Positions 1 to 7,880 of a DNA stretch of 34,547 nt are shown piece after piece (within the stretch, counting starts at the first letter, position 1; every line of letters starts with the position of its first letter). The DNA comes from Euryarchaeota archaeon UBA229. Its GTDB lineage: Archaea > Thermoplasmatota > Poseidoniia > Poseidoniales > Poseidoniaceae. The DNA lies in contig DAUW01000053.1 of assembly GCA_002505355.1 (NCBI GenBank), positions 1 to 34,547 on the forward strand. Reading direction: 5' to 3'. A program made the translations under genes and the position numbers. Below the pieces are notes generated by a model, which was not told where the DNA came from, did no database searches, and saw only the letters and a list, made by a program, of their open reading frames with translations.

Positions 1-2
1 CC

Positions 3-71
3 GAGCCCTCAACTAATGTTCAAGCCGTTCAACCCGTTGTGATGAAAACCCCCGATTATCATCTTTGCTAA
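3..71 (+). CDS. Possible 3' end of an upstream gene (partial)
   Basis: One plus-strand frame is open from the window edge to a TAA at 69-71 and would give about 22 residues ending in PDYHLC. The other two plus frames close by base 42. The stretch is too short to identify a family, and an open run of this length is expected by chance, so this is only a candidate tail of a gene lying mostly outside the window. About 50 bases then separate it from the proline iminopeptidase start. Confidence 0.25.
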   Translation, partial: EPSTNVQAVQPVVMKTPDYHLC

Positions 72-122
72 GTATCTAATAGGAAAGCGAAACATTACCA
101 ACCATCAACCAAAGCGGCAATC

Positions 123-1079
123 ATGTCTGAGATTGCTGACATTGACCGCATACTGTATCCTAAGGTTGAGCCGCACACAACCGGTATGTTGGTGGTCTCA
201 GACCTGCACACTATTTTTTGGGAACGCAGCGGCAATATTGCCGGTCAATCCGTGGTTGTCATTCACGGAGGCCCAGGCGGGGGATCACAACCAGCATACC
301 GCCAATATTTCGATCCAAAAAAATTTGACATTATCCAATTTGATCAGCGAGGCTGTGGGAAATCTACTCCTTATGCCGAACTACAAGAAAATAACACCCA
401 AAATTCGGTCGCAGATATTGAAGCATTAAGGGAACATCTCGATATTGATAGTTGGCATGTTTTTGGGGGCTCATGGGGTTCGACGTTATCGCTAATCTAT
501 GCACAAAATTATCCAACTCGAGCAAAGAGTTTGACCCTAAGAGGGATATTTATGTGTCGTAAAAGCGAACTCCACTGGTTCTATCAGCATGGTGCAAGTA
601 ACGTTTTTCCGGATGCTTTTGAACCCTATCAAAATCACATTCCTGAGTCTGAACAAGGGGATTTAATCGCAGCATATTACACTCGTCTAACAAGCGATGA
701 TGCCACTATTAGACGGGCAGCAGCGAAGGAATGGACAAGATGGGAAATGGCCACTAGTCGACTATTTCCCGACCCTGAATATTTGGACAAAGCGGAAGAC
801 CTAGATTTTGCCGTGGCTTTTGCGCGCATTGAGTGTCATTATTTTATCAACGGAATATTTGTTGAGGACGGACATATCTTGCGAAACTGTCACAAAATCC
901 AGCATATCCCGACAACCATTATCCAAGGCCGATACGACATGGTTTGTCCAACTGTTAGTGCTTGGGAACTTCATCGACAAATGCCTAAAAGTTCTCTAGT
1001 GATAGTCCCAGATGCAGGACACTCAATGGGAGAGGTTAGCATTGCTAGGGAATTGGTAATAGCAACAGATGCCCTCTAA
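123..1079 (+). CDS. pip: Proline iminopeptidase (alpha/beta hydrolase, S33 family)
   Basis: Cytosolic serine peptidase expected to remove N-terminal proline from peptides. The 318 residues match the usual family length of about 310-320. An oxyanion-hole motif HGGPGGG lies at residues 48-54, DQRGCGKS at 74-81, and the nucleophile elbow GGSWGS at 115-120 gives catalytic Ser117. Asp272 in GRYDM and His300 in DAGHS complete the triad. Similarity to bacterial prolyl aminopeptidases continues to the end, including LRGIF and the ARIE-HYF segment near 234-241. No signal peptide is visible. The ATG at 123 places the LYP segment near the N-terminus as in the family; no clear ribosome binding site precedes it. 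It stands alone, 97 bases before the next gene. A bacterial origin by transfer is plausible from the similarity but was not tested. Confidence 0.93.
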   Translation: MSEIADIDRILYPKVEPHTTGMLVVSDLHTIFWERSGNIAGQSVVVIHGGPGGGSQPAYRQYFDPKKFDIIQFDQRGCGKSTPYAELQENNTQNSVADIEALREHLDIDSWHVFGGSWGSTLSLIYAQNYPTRAKSLTLRGIFMCRKSELHWFYQHGASNVFPDAFEPYQNHIPESEQGDLIAAYYTRLTSDDATIRRAAAKEWTRWEMATSRLFPDPEYLDKAEDLDFAVAFARIECHYFINGIFVEDGHILRNCHKIQHIPTTIIQGRYDMVCPTVSAWELHRQMPKSSLVIVPDAGHSMGEVSIARELVIATDAL

Positions 1080-1176
1080 CCGATAGGTAACAGGAAAAAG
1101 TTGACCTAATGAAGCGTTCCTTTGATATGGGGTGTATGAGTGGGGCTATTGAAGAGGATATACTCTAGGTGATTGT

Positions 1177-1995
1177 ATGGCGGATGAAGGGACAATAACT
1201 CCAGAGATTCGAATTAATGAACTTGAAGATGCACTTGCTACTGAAACTGAGAGACTTCAGAAATTATTCGCAGCGTATGAGGGACAGGAAAAAGACCTCT
1301 TAGATGCAAGAGCAGAGATAGAGGTCCTAGAAAAGGAAATAATCGAGAGAGAAATAGAGAAAGAGGCGCAAGAATCTCTTATTGCCGAGAAAGACTTTCG
1401 CATACGAGACCTTGAGATGAAAGCAACCAAAGCTGACAAGCGGGTCGAACATCTAGAGCCTGAACTTGAAAAGATGGAGGAAAAATACTCTCGAGAAAAA
1501 GATCGACTCGGTAAAATTTTCAATATTGCGACAGAACTTGATGACGATTTGAAACTCGCAGTCGCTGAAATGAAAGTTCGAGACGATTGGTATGTTTCTC
1601 ACATGACCCTATTTGAAGACTTGAATAAAGCTATCAAGGAACGGTATGAGATGATTGAGCGAGCTGTTGAAGCAGAGCGTAAGTCACAACATATGGCGCG
1701 AGCATTCGAAGAGCGTGTAGACGAGATGGTTGAAGCAAGAGCCGCTGAAATGACGGTCGAAGAAGCAACAGAAATTACTTCAAAACCAGCAGATACTACC
1801 GATGAGACCTATGATGAAGGACAAGTAGAGGACGCTATCGATACTGCTGCTGAGGGAGAGCCGGCAAGTGAATCAGAAGCAGAACCGGATGCTGAAGCTA
1901 GTGAGCCAGAAGCAGAACCTGCAGAAGCAGAACCAGAAAAAACCGCACCAGCCCCAACTTGGGGCGATGATGAAGATCCCTGGGCTGACAACTAG
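1177..1995 (+). CDS. Coiled-coil protein with acidic tail, unknown function
   Basis: I do not recognise the family. Residues about 10-190 are almost continuous charged heptad-like sequence (Glu, Lys, Arg, Leu), predicting a long coiled coil, with a possible break near 118-130. Residues about 195-272 form an acidic, low-complexity tail rich in Glu, Ala, Pro and Ser with repeated EAEP units, ending in TWGDDEDPWADN. There is no signal peptide or membrane segment, so it is probably cytosolic. The start is well supported: AGGTGAT at 1167-1173 matches the archaeal anti-Shine-Dalgarno and sits three bases before the ATG. The next gene begins eight bases after the stop, so the two are probably co-transcribed. 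A structural or scaffold role is possible, but nothing in the sequence names a function. Confidence 0.82.
   Translation: MADEGTITPEIRINELEDALATETERLQKLFAAYEGQEKDLLDARAEIEVLEKEIIEREIEKEAQESLIAEKDFRIRDLEMKATKADKRVEHLEPELEKMEEKYSREKDRLGKIFNIATELDDDLKLAVAEMKVRDDWYVSHMTLFEDLNKAIKERYEMIERAVEAERKSQHMARAFEERVDEMVEARAAEMTVEEATEITSKPADTTDETYDEGQVEDAIDTAAEGEPASESEAEPDAEASEPEAEPAEAEPEKTAPAPTWGDDEDPWADN
1874..1934 (+). repeat. Three copies of a 13-bp in-frame repeat
   Basis: CAGAAGCAGAACC occurs perfectly at 1874-1886, 1907-1919 and 1922-1934. The copies encode the EAEP units of the acidic tail of the coiled-coil protein. All spacings are multiples of three, so a gain or loss of a unit keeps the frame. 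The identity at the DNA level suggests recent slippage or duplication. Confidence 0.8.
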
Positions 1996-2003
1996 GTGTT
2001 ACA

Positions 2004-2852
2004 ATGGGCGGCCTTGCGAGGGGCGGTCACGCTCCAGTTTTGATAACCTTCATGATGGGTTCAAGCGCTATCATCATAGGTGTGATGATTGACTCATTAA
2101 ATGGCCTAATGCATCTCTTCGGAGTCTTGTGTTGGATGATGTCAGCCTTTTTTGTCAATTTCTGGCGCGACCCCGATCGTAGGATACCATCAGATGAGGG
2201 AATCTTAGTTTCACCCGCCGATGGGCATGTAATGTTCGTTCGTAGGGAACGGGCTACTGGAAGAAGACCCAGTCAGGATGAGTCGACTTCAGAATTGTTG
2301 GAGGTTGATGAGTTGACAGGGCCATGGTATCCAGAAGCATTGCCCGACCCACTGTCATTTGCAACTGAACAACGATTTGAACCTGTCACAGATGGCACTA
2401 AGCACCCCAATGACGTATTTAGAATTGCGATTTTCATGTCGCCCTTGGATGTTCATGTGAATCGCTCGCCATGTGCTGCAATAGTTGAGAGAATGGAGCA
2501 CAGAACCGGACAAGGTCGCCGGAGAGGCCCTTTCTTGTCCGCCACAAAAAAAGAAAGCGAGCACAATGAAAGAGTCAGGACGGTACTACTAAGCGAAGAA
2601 AATCTGCGTGTTGAGATATGCCAGATTTCAGGCGCATTGGCGCGCACAATCATCCCTTGGACGAGTATCGGCGAAAATTTACGCAGAGGTCAAAGATACG
2701 GAATGATTAGATTGGGTTCTAGAGTGGACGTAAGAGTGCCAGCACAAGTGTTTGAACCAGTCGTCGAATCAGCAGAGTCTGGTAACCCACAACTACCAAA
2801 AGGACAATTTGTCCAAGCTGGTTCATCGATTCTATGTCGTAAAATTAGGTGA
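2004..2852 (+). CDS. psd: Phosphatidylserine (archaetidylserine) decarboxylase-like proenzyme
   Basis: Pyruvoyl-dependent decarboxylase expected to convert a phosphatidylserine-type lipid to the ethanolamine form; in an archaeon the substrate would be archaetidylserine. Two hydrophobic segments, about 11-31 and 34-51, anchor the N-terminus. Family motifs follow in order: FWRDPDR (53-59), SPADG (70-74, Asp73), FMSPLDVHVNR (144-154, His151), ENLRVEICQISG (199-210), and GMIRLGSRVD (233-242). Self-cleavage is expected between Gly238 and Ser239, with Ser239 becoming the pyruvoyl group. At 282 residues it is longer than short-type enzymes (about 200-220), mainly because of a polar insertion at about 80-137. 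AGGTG at 1994-1998, overlapping the previous stop, supports the ATG. The next gene begins five bases after this stop. Confidence 0.88.
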   Translation: MGGLARGGHAPVLITFMMGSSAIIIGVMIDSLNGLMHLFGVLCWMMSAFFVNFWRDPDRRIPSDEGILVSPADGHVMFVRRERATGRRPSQDESTSELLEVDELTGPWYPEALPDPLSFATEQRFEPVTDGTKHPNDVFRIAIFMSPLDVHVNRSPCAAIVERMEHRTGQGRRRGPFLSATKKESEHNERVRTVLLSEENLRVEICQISGALARTIIPWTSIGENLRRGQRYGMIRLGSRVDVRVPAQVFEPVVESAESGNPQLPKGQFVQAGSSILCRKIR

Positions 2853-2857
2853 TTTAG

Positions 2858-4024
2858 ATGAGTAAGAAAGTACCGCTATCTTTGATTGGAAACAACGCCA
2901 AACCAGCAAAAATACATCACTTAGTTAAGGCGCCAGCAAATACTCCATGGGCTAAGGAAAAGCAGCAATCATGGGATGCAAATAAGCCCGCAACAGTCTA
3001 TGTCACTCCAGAGACTTTACCTGATGGCACTCCATGCAGCGCAATTACCGTAATTCTGAGAACCAAAGGATGTCACTGGTGGTGGTCTAGTGGGTGCACA
3101 TTCTGCGGATACTTCAACGACACACGAGATGATGTTACCAGTGCGAATCTACACGCGCAGTGGGAGTTAGCGAAGCAGCAATACGATAACTTTGCTGAAC
3201 AAAAGATGGTTAAAATTTACACCTCGGGTTCACTGTTAGAAGATCGCGAGATACCAATTGATTTCCAAGCAACTGTCTTGAGAGAATGTTATGAAATGGG
3301 CAAGGAGTTGATTGTTGAAAGCCGCTGTGAGCAATTAACTGAAGACAAGTTATCTTGGGCAACATCGATTAATCCGTCATTCACTGTGGCGATTGGTTTG
3401 GAGGCTTATGATGACGAGGTCTTACGGTTTCATGTCAACAAGGGCTTCACCACAAAATCTTGGGATAAAGCCGTAGAGAATCTTCGCAAGTTTAACCTTA
3501 GAATCAAAACCTACCTAATGTTCAAACCTCCGTTTATGTCAGAAAAAGATGCCTTGGATCACGGTGTAAGGTGGATTAAAGATGTAGCCTCTCGCAGTGA
3601 TGAAATCTCAGTTAATCCGATGAATATTCAGCGGGGTACAATCATTGACAGACTACACAGACATAACGAGTATCGCCCACCATGGCTTTGGTCACTAGTA
3701 GAGATGATCAAACAGGCCCACCCGTTTATTCACCCGGAGGGCGGCGTAAACGGCTCATCTGACCAAGTTTGCCGTCTCATCATCCATCCTACCGCAGGTG
3801 GCAAAATTCGCGGTGCACACAATTGTGGAAGTTGCGATAAGTTAGTTGTAGCGGCAATTGAGCGCTACGCAGTGAGCGGTAATTTGGGAGAGTTTGACGG
3901 GCTGTCATGTGAATGTCAAGCAATTTGGCGTGAGGAACTAGCTCTTGAGGCCGCTCTACCACTCCCTCTCGGCATATCACAACCCAGAAGGGGAAATCGC
4001 GTCGAGAATCTTCGATCGCTATGA
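2858..4024 (+). CDS. raSEA: Archaeosine biosynthesis radical SAM protein RaSEA
   Basis: Radical S-adenosylmethionine enzyme that, with ArcS, is known in Thermococcus to make archaeosine at position 15 of tRNA. The iron-sulfur cluster motif is C72-x7-C80-x2-C83 inside GCHWWWSSGCTFCGY; the wide first spacing is typical of the Elp3-related group and differs from the classical CX3CX2C. Downstream are the radical SAM barrel segments IYTSGSLLE (120-128), VESRCEQL (153-160), GLEAYDDEV (180-188) and KPPFMSE (223-229). The C-terminus has Cys323, Cys326, Cys351 and Cys353, a likely second metal site seen in the family. Length 388 fits. AGGTGAT at 2847-2853 spans the previous stop and lies four bases before the ATG. 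It is the strongest single marker that the organism is an archaeon. Confidence 0.9.
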   Translation: MSKKVPLSLIGNNAKPAKIHHLVKAPANTPWAKEKQQSWDANKPATVYVTPETLPDGTPCSAITVILRTKGCHWWWSSGCTFCGYFNDTRDDVTSANLHAQWELAKQQYDNFAEQKMVKIYTSGSLLEDREIPIDFQATVLRECYEMGKELIVESRCEQLTEDKLSWATSINPSFTVAIGLEAYDDEVLRFHVNKGFTTKSWDKAVENLRKFNLRIKTYLMFKPPFMSEKDALDHGVRWIKDVASRSDEISVNPMNIQRGTIIDRLHRHNEYRPPWLWSLVEMIKQAHPFIHPEGGVNGSSDQVCRLIIHPTAGGKIRGAHNCGSCDKLVVAAIERYAVSGNLGEFDGLSCECQAIWREELALEAALPLPLGISQPRRGNRVENLRSL

Positions 4025-4080
4025 ATGAATTCGGCTGATACCCAACTGAATGTTTATCATCACTCTACTAGTGGGTTGGA

Positions 4081-4099
4081 TTGACCCCTACGGGGTCAA
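4081..4099. promoter_or_regulatory. Perfect 8-bp palindrome/hairpin before a membrane-protein gene pair
   Basis: TTGACCCC (4081-4088) and GGGGTCAA (4092-4099) are exact reverse complements around a three-base loop. The element lies 57 bases after the RaSEA stop and 14 bases before the likely GTG start of the next gene. There is no T-rich run after it, which speaks against a terminator. A TATA-like TTTATCAT at 4053-4060 would place transcription start near 4080-4085, so the palindrome would form the very 5' end of the messenger or an operator at the start site. Either reading is inference. Confidence 0.6.
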
Positions 4100-4113
4100 A
4101 TGGGGGAAGCATA

Positions 4114-4383
4114 GTGAACAATACAATACTGCCAGATGTAACAGTTGGCTCAGGACAACCATCGATGGGAAGGGTGGTACTCACCCTAATGTTCGTAGGA
4201 GTGTTTGGATTATTTGCGCTTTTCGCCAACGTATTTGGCTGGGATTCGATGCCAATTCTTGGTGATGTAGTCCCATTTATTGGCAATCTCGGAGGTAGTG
4301 GGATTTGGTACTATCTTGTTGGCTTATTAATCGGTATTGGCATAATAGTGGCGACGCTGATTGGTGAGGTAGTCGTCGAATAG
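4114..4383 (+). CDS. Small two-helix membrane protein, unknown
   Basis: This 89-residue protein has two strong hydrophobic segments, about 19-41 and 62-86, separated by a loop rich in Gly, Pro and Asp. I do not recognise a family. A TTG at 4081 would also open this frame, but it is the first codon of a perfect palindrome and has no ribosome binding site. I chose the GTG at 4114, with a G-rich GGGGGA at 4102-4107; the internal ATG at 4165 is possible. The stop lies 13 bases before the large membrane protein, whose own site GGGGGGAT is similar. The spacing suggests co-translation and perhaps a small partner subunit of that protein. This partnership is inference from position. Confidence 0.7.
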   Translation: MNNTILPDVTVGSGQPSMGRVVLTLMFVGVFGLFALFANVFGWDSMPILGDVVPFIGNLGGSGIWYYLVGLLIGIGIIVATLIGEVVVE

Positions 4384-4396
4384 ACGGGGGGATTAT

Positions 4397-6586
4397 ATGG
4401 AGCCAGTATTTATCGCCTCAGGAATTTTACTTGCCATACTTGTTATTGTCTCATATTATGTGACCAATGGAATCGGTACGATGGGTGCGCCAATGCGCCA
4501 GTTTGCGTTGTTTTTGATGAATAAAGCGCCTGTGGGTTTGGTAGATTTGTTCAAAGATGAGCCTGGAAGTGGTAGTAGAACCTGGATGAAATATGGAATG
4601 GGGTGGTTTTTGCTTGCTGTTATCTGCGGTTTCATTGGAATATGGCACAAGTATGATCCTACCGCGCTAGATTCTCTAGCCAGCATTGGATGGTCATATG
4701 ATGATGGCTCTGCCCTAGCAGATTTCACCTCAACAGTGATGGGTATTTCCTTCACCTATTTGCTAGTCGGCGGCTGCCTAGTTGCCGTTACGAGAGCCGC
4801 AAATAACCGTCTGGCAAGTGAAGCTAATGCATCAATGGTAGCGGTCCTTTACACGGCATCAATGTCCTTTAGCCTAATACTTATTCCAATTATTTTCAGA
4901 TTTGTTGAGCCATCTGATGAACAGAGTATTAGAGATTTTATCACGCTAATGACTACTTATGTTGTCTCAAGCCTGCTGTTCATTGCCCTGCTGATGAATG
5001 TTCTCGCAACTTATTCAGTAAGAGGCGAAGGCACCTCATCAATTACCGCATGGTTCCTTATCATGGCGATAGTGTCAAGATTGGTAGGGTCATTATATCA
5101 CGTGCTTGGCGAGATAACCGACAATACACAAATGGTCTGGTTATCAGAAAGGGTGCTTGATGGCTGGGTGCCATTAGCACTAATCTTCGCACTTGCCTAT
5201 CATGTAATCCCTCATGCAGCAAAGGCGCCTGTATGGTCTGGTTCGCTACTCAATGCAAACATGATTTTGTTATTTGTAACAGTACCACCATTCTTCATGA
5301 CTGAAGCCAATGCAGGCGAATTGCTACAAAACCTTGGAGCGTTGTTACTCACCTTCTCAATGTTACCACTATTTGCCGGGTCACTAAACCTCCTAGCAAC
5401 AGCATCTGCAAACTCGGGCAGTGTGCTGAAAAATCCAGGCTCATTAGCTGCCACATTAGCGATGTTCTTGTTACCAATTTTTGCAGTAGGCGGCTACTTC
5501 ACAGGAATGGATACGCTCACTGGAACCGATAAGATGTTGTCGATGTCAACCACCATTGATGAAGGATTCATGTTTACTGTGGGTGGGCTGATGATGCTTT
5601 CTGCAATTTTCTCTTCCTATCCGCTGGCTGCCGGAAAGAAACTTGCAGATTCCTCAAGAGGAACCATGGCGACATGGTTCTTGATGTTCGGTGGCTTAAC
5701 AGCGACTATTACAATGTTGATTGGAAATTTCACCGAAATGGCCGTTTTGGATTCCGGTATCGAGGACGCTGTTGCTTCAACCGGAGGCTTCTATCTAACG
5801 GCTGCGGCAATGTTCTACTTGGTAACTATCGCAGTAGTGATGACGACTCTGGTTCTAATTAGAACAGGGACCTCCTCACAGCGACTGAAAGAAGTGGCAT
5901 CAACTGAATCAGACGTTGATACCTACACCTTAGTTGAGGGAACAACTACTACAATTCAACAATTAATTGGCAGAGGCGTCGGGGTAAACACAACCTTGGT
6001 GGTCGGGGATTCGGTTGATAGCGAGGGAGGCTCAACCGTGATTGCCGTTTCGGCTTCGCTGTATAATGATGAGGTGACAGAATTCCCAGAGGAGGATGTA
6101 GACGAGGTGCCCGAAGCTAGCGATAAAGGGCCAAACAAGCAGTTGGTAATGCTGGTAGATTATCTTAACAAAACCAAACAAACAGTATTCGAATTCTTCA
6201 AGTCGATCGACCTCGATGATTCCGGTACTATCGATGGTTTTGAGTTCCAACAGGCATTGATTAGCAGTGATGTTGGAGAATATCCACCATGGGAGTTGGA
6301 AGGACTATTATCGGCCATTGACCTAGATAAAGACGGGAAAATTAACCTACCAGAATTAGACATCGCATTAGCACAAATCGCGGCAAATTACGGTGGAGCG
6401 GATGAGGCTGAAATAACAGAACCGGCAACCGAGCAAGAAGAAACATCAGCTACCGAACAACCTAGTTACACAGCCGCATCGCTAGGGAAATTGAAGAAAG
6501 CCGAATTAATTGATATTGCTAAAAGTATGGGTGTATCGACCTCGGGAACCAAGAGCGATCTAACTACCGCAATCCTCAACGGATAA
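4397..6586 (+). CDS. Oxidase-like 13-helix membrane protein with EF-hands and SAP domain
   Basis: An N-terminal helix (about 3-23) is followed by 12 helices at about 66-84, 107-132, 146-170, 182-206, 215-236, 252-274, 285-304, 308-335, 347-368, 387-408, 422-445 and 462-488. The order, loops and local motifs resemble CcoN, subunit I of cbb3 heme-copper oxidases; for example YHVIPHAAKAPVWS (268-281) parallels the YYFVPKQ-xx-RPVYS stretch after helix 6. The helices that normally carry ligands (2, 6, 7, 10) lack the expected histidines: DFTST, LDGWVP, TVPPFF and IDEGF occupy those sites. It is therefore unlikely to be an oxidase. The tail has two canonical EF-hand loops (605-616 and 642-653, all Ca2+ ligand positions acidic or Ser/Asn) and a SAP domain (about 691-727). 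By oxidase topology the tail is cytoplasmic. GGGGGGAT at 4386-4393 supports the ATG. The CcoN relation is by eye. Confidence 0.72.
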   Translation: MEPVFIASGILLAILVIVSYYVTNGIGTMGAPMRQFALFLMNKAPVGLVDLFKDEPGSGSRTWMKYGMGWFLLAVICGFIGIWHKYDPTALDSLASIGWSYDDGSALADFTSTVMGISFTYLLVGGCLVAVTRAANNRLASEANASMVAVLYTASMSFSLILIPIIFRFVEPSDEQSIRDFITLMTTYVVSSLLFIALLMNVLATYSVRGEGTSSITAWFLIMAIVSRLVGSLYHVLGEITDNTQMVWLSERVLDGWVPLALIFALAYHVIPHAAKAPVWSGSLLNANMILLFVTVPPFFMTEANAGELLQNLGALLLTFSMLPLFAGSLNLLATASANSGSVLKNPGSLAATLAMFLLPIFAVGGYFTGMDTLTGTDKMLSMSTTIDEGFMFTVGGLMMLSAIFSSYPLAAGKKLADSSRGTMATWFLMFGGLTATITMLIGNFTEMAVLDSGIEDAVASTGGFYLTAAAMFYLVTIAVVMTTLVLIRTGTSSQRLKEVASTESDVDTYTLVEGTTTTIQQLIGRGVGVNTTLVVGDSVDSEGGSTVIAVSASLYNDEVTEFPEEDVDEVPEASDKGPNKQLVMLVDYLNKTKQTVFEFFKSIDLDDSGTIDGFEFQQALISSDVGEYPPWELEGLLSAIDLDKDGKINLPELDIALAQIAANYGGADEAEITEPATEQEETSATEQPSYTAASLGKLKKAELIDIAKSMGVSTSGTKSDLTTAILNG

Positions 6587-6599
6587 TTGGAGATGGTGC

Positions 6600-7880
6600 A
6601 TGAAAATTGGTTTAGTCGGCAAACCGAACGTGGGCAAGTCGACCTTATTCGCCTCAGCTACCTTAGCTAAAGTAGATATTGCTAACTACCCTTTTTGTAC
6701 CATAGAACCCAATGTTGGAGTCGCATTTATCACCGCCAGATTAGATTGTCCATGTAAGGAATTACGACAAAGGCTAGAGGCAGATGGGCGCCTTGAGCCC
6801 GCAGATGAGAACGACCCTCGGAAGGGCAGTATATGCCAACCGAGGACCGGTAGTTGTGTCGGATTTAAGCGGCTAGTGCCTTGTTATCTTGTCGACGTAG
6901 CGGGGTTAGTTCCCGGGGCTAGTGAAGGCAAAGGCAGAGGCAATGCCTTTCTTGCAGATTTATCAAATTGTGATGCACTAATCCAAGTGGTTGATGCAGC
7001 AGCGTCAACCGACATAGAAGGTAATCCTCAGTCACCCGCAAGCGATGTCAATGATGCGGCTGCATCAATTCAGAGAGAAATTGATTTTCTGGCCTTAGAG
7101 TTAGATAATTGGATTTTGGGACTGCTTGTAGATAGTTGGTCACGTGGCGTTAGAAGAGTACAGTCTGAGGGTGAGAAAGGTATTCTGAACTTCCTCCAGG
7201 AAAAATTAACTGGACTAGGCTCATCAATGGTGTTGATTAGTAAAGCGTTTGAAGAGTTCAAAAAGCTGAATGATAGTTCAACACCCCCTTGGGACTGGGA
7301 TCGAGGAATTCTGCAGTCGCTGTCGAAGTGTCTAAGAAAAGAACTATTCCCGATTCATATAGCAGCAAACAAGTCAGATATCGCTATTTCAGGTGTGCTA
7401 GAGTTAGTTACTGCAAATGGGATTGTAGTGCCATGTATGGCGGATATGGAGCTAGGACTGAGAAGAGCGGCATCAGCCGGTATAATTGATTATCAAATAG
7501 GCTCAAGTGAATTTACTATTATCGATGATAGTAAATTAACTCCTCAACAGATCGAAGCATTGGATAAGATGAGTCAAAAATTGGCTTTGGAGGGCTCCAC
7601 TGGGATAGCTCAGATAATCGATAAAGTTCTGTTTGATCAATTAAACCACATCGTCGTTTATCCGGTCCAAGACGAAGGTCAGTGGACCGATGGTGAGGGT
7701 AAAATTTTACCCGATGCTTTCGTTGTTCCGCAGGGAATAACCGCTAAGCCATTAGCATACAAGGTCCACACTGATTTGGGTGAAGGCTTCATCAAGGGAG
7801 TTGACGGACGGTCACGTCGGGCGGTCGGTGCGGATTATGAACTGTCCGATGCCGATGTACTGAAGATACATTCAAAGTAA
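6600..7880 (+). CDS. ychF: YchF/OLA1-family translation-associated GTPase/ATPase (archaeal type)
   Basis: Cytosolic P-loop NTPase of the Obg group that associates with ribosomes in studied species. Motifs: G1 GKPNVGKST at 7-15, G3 DVAGL at 99-103, and NKSD at 257-260 in the G4 position. A helical insertion between them (about 155-250) is typical of the family. The C-terminal TGS domain occupies about 349-426 and contains the VVYPVQDEG and VPQGIT segments. Length 426 is near that of archaeal members (about 390-400) and slightly longer. GGAGATGGTG at 6589-6598 is an imperfect ribosome binding site immediately before the ATG. The gene begins 13 bases after the EF-hand/SAP protein and abuts the convergent zinc-ribbon gene with no gap, leaving no room for a terminator between them. 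Confidence 0.92.
   Translation: MKIGLVGKPNVGKSTLFASATLAKVDIANYPFCTIEPNVGVAFITARLDCPCKELRQRLEADGRLEPADENDPRKGSICQPRTGSCVGFKRLVPCYLVDVAGLVPGASEGKGRGNAFLADLSNCDALIQVVDAAASTDIEGNPQSPASDVNDAAASIQREIDFLALELDNWILGLLVDSWSRGVRRVQSEGEKGILNFLQEKLTGLGSSMVLISKAFEEFKKLNDSSTPPWDWDRGILQSLSKCLRKELFPIHIAANKSDIAISGVLELVTANGIVVPCMADMELGLRRAASAGIIDYQIGSSEFTIIDDSKLTPQQIEALDKMSQKLALEGSTGIAQIIDKVLFDQLNHIVVYPVQDEGQWTDGEGKILPDAFVVPQGITAKPLAYKVHTDLGEGFIKGVDGRSRRAVGADYELSDADVLKIHSK

Noticed and set aside
4081..4113. TTG at 4081 as the start of the small membrane protein
   Set aside because: The codon is part of a perfect palindrome with no ribosome site; the GTG at 4114 has a G-rich site and removes a non-conserved-looking leader.
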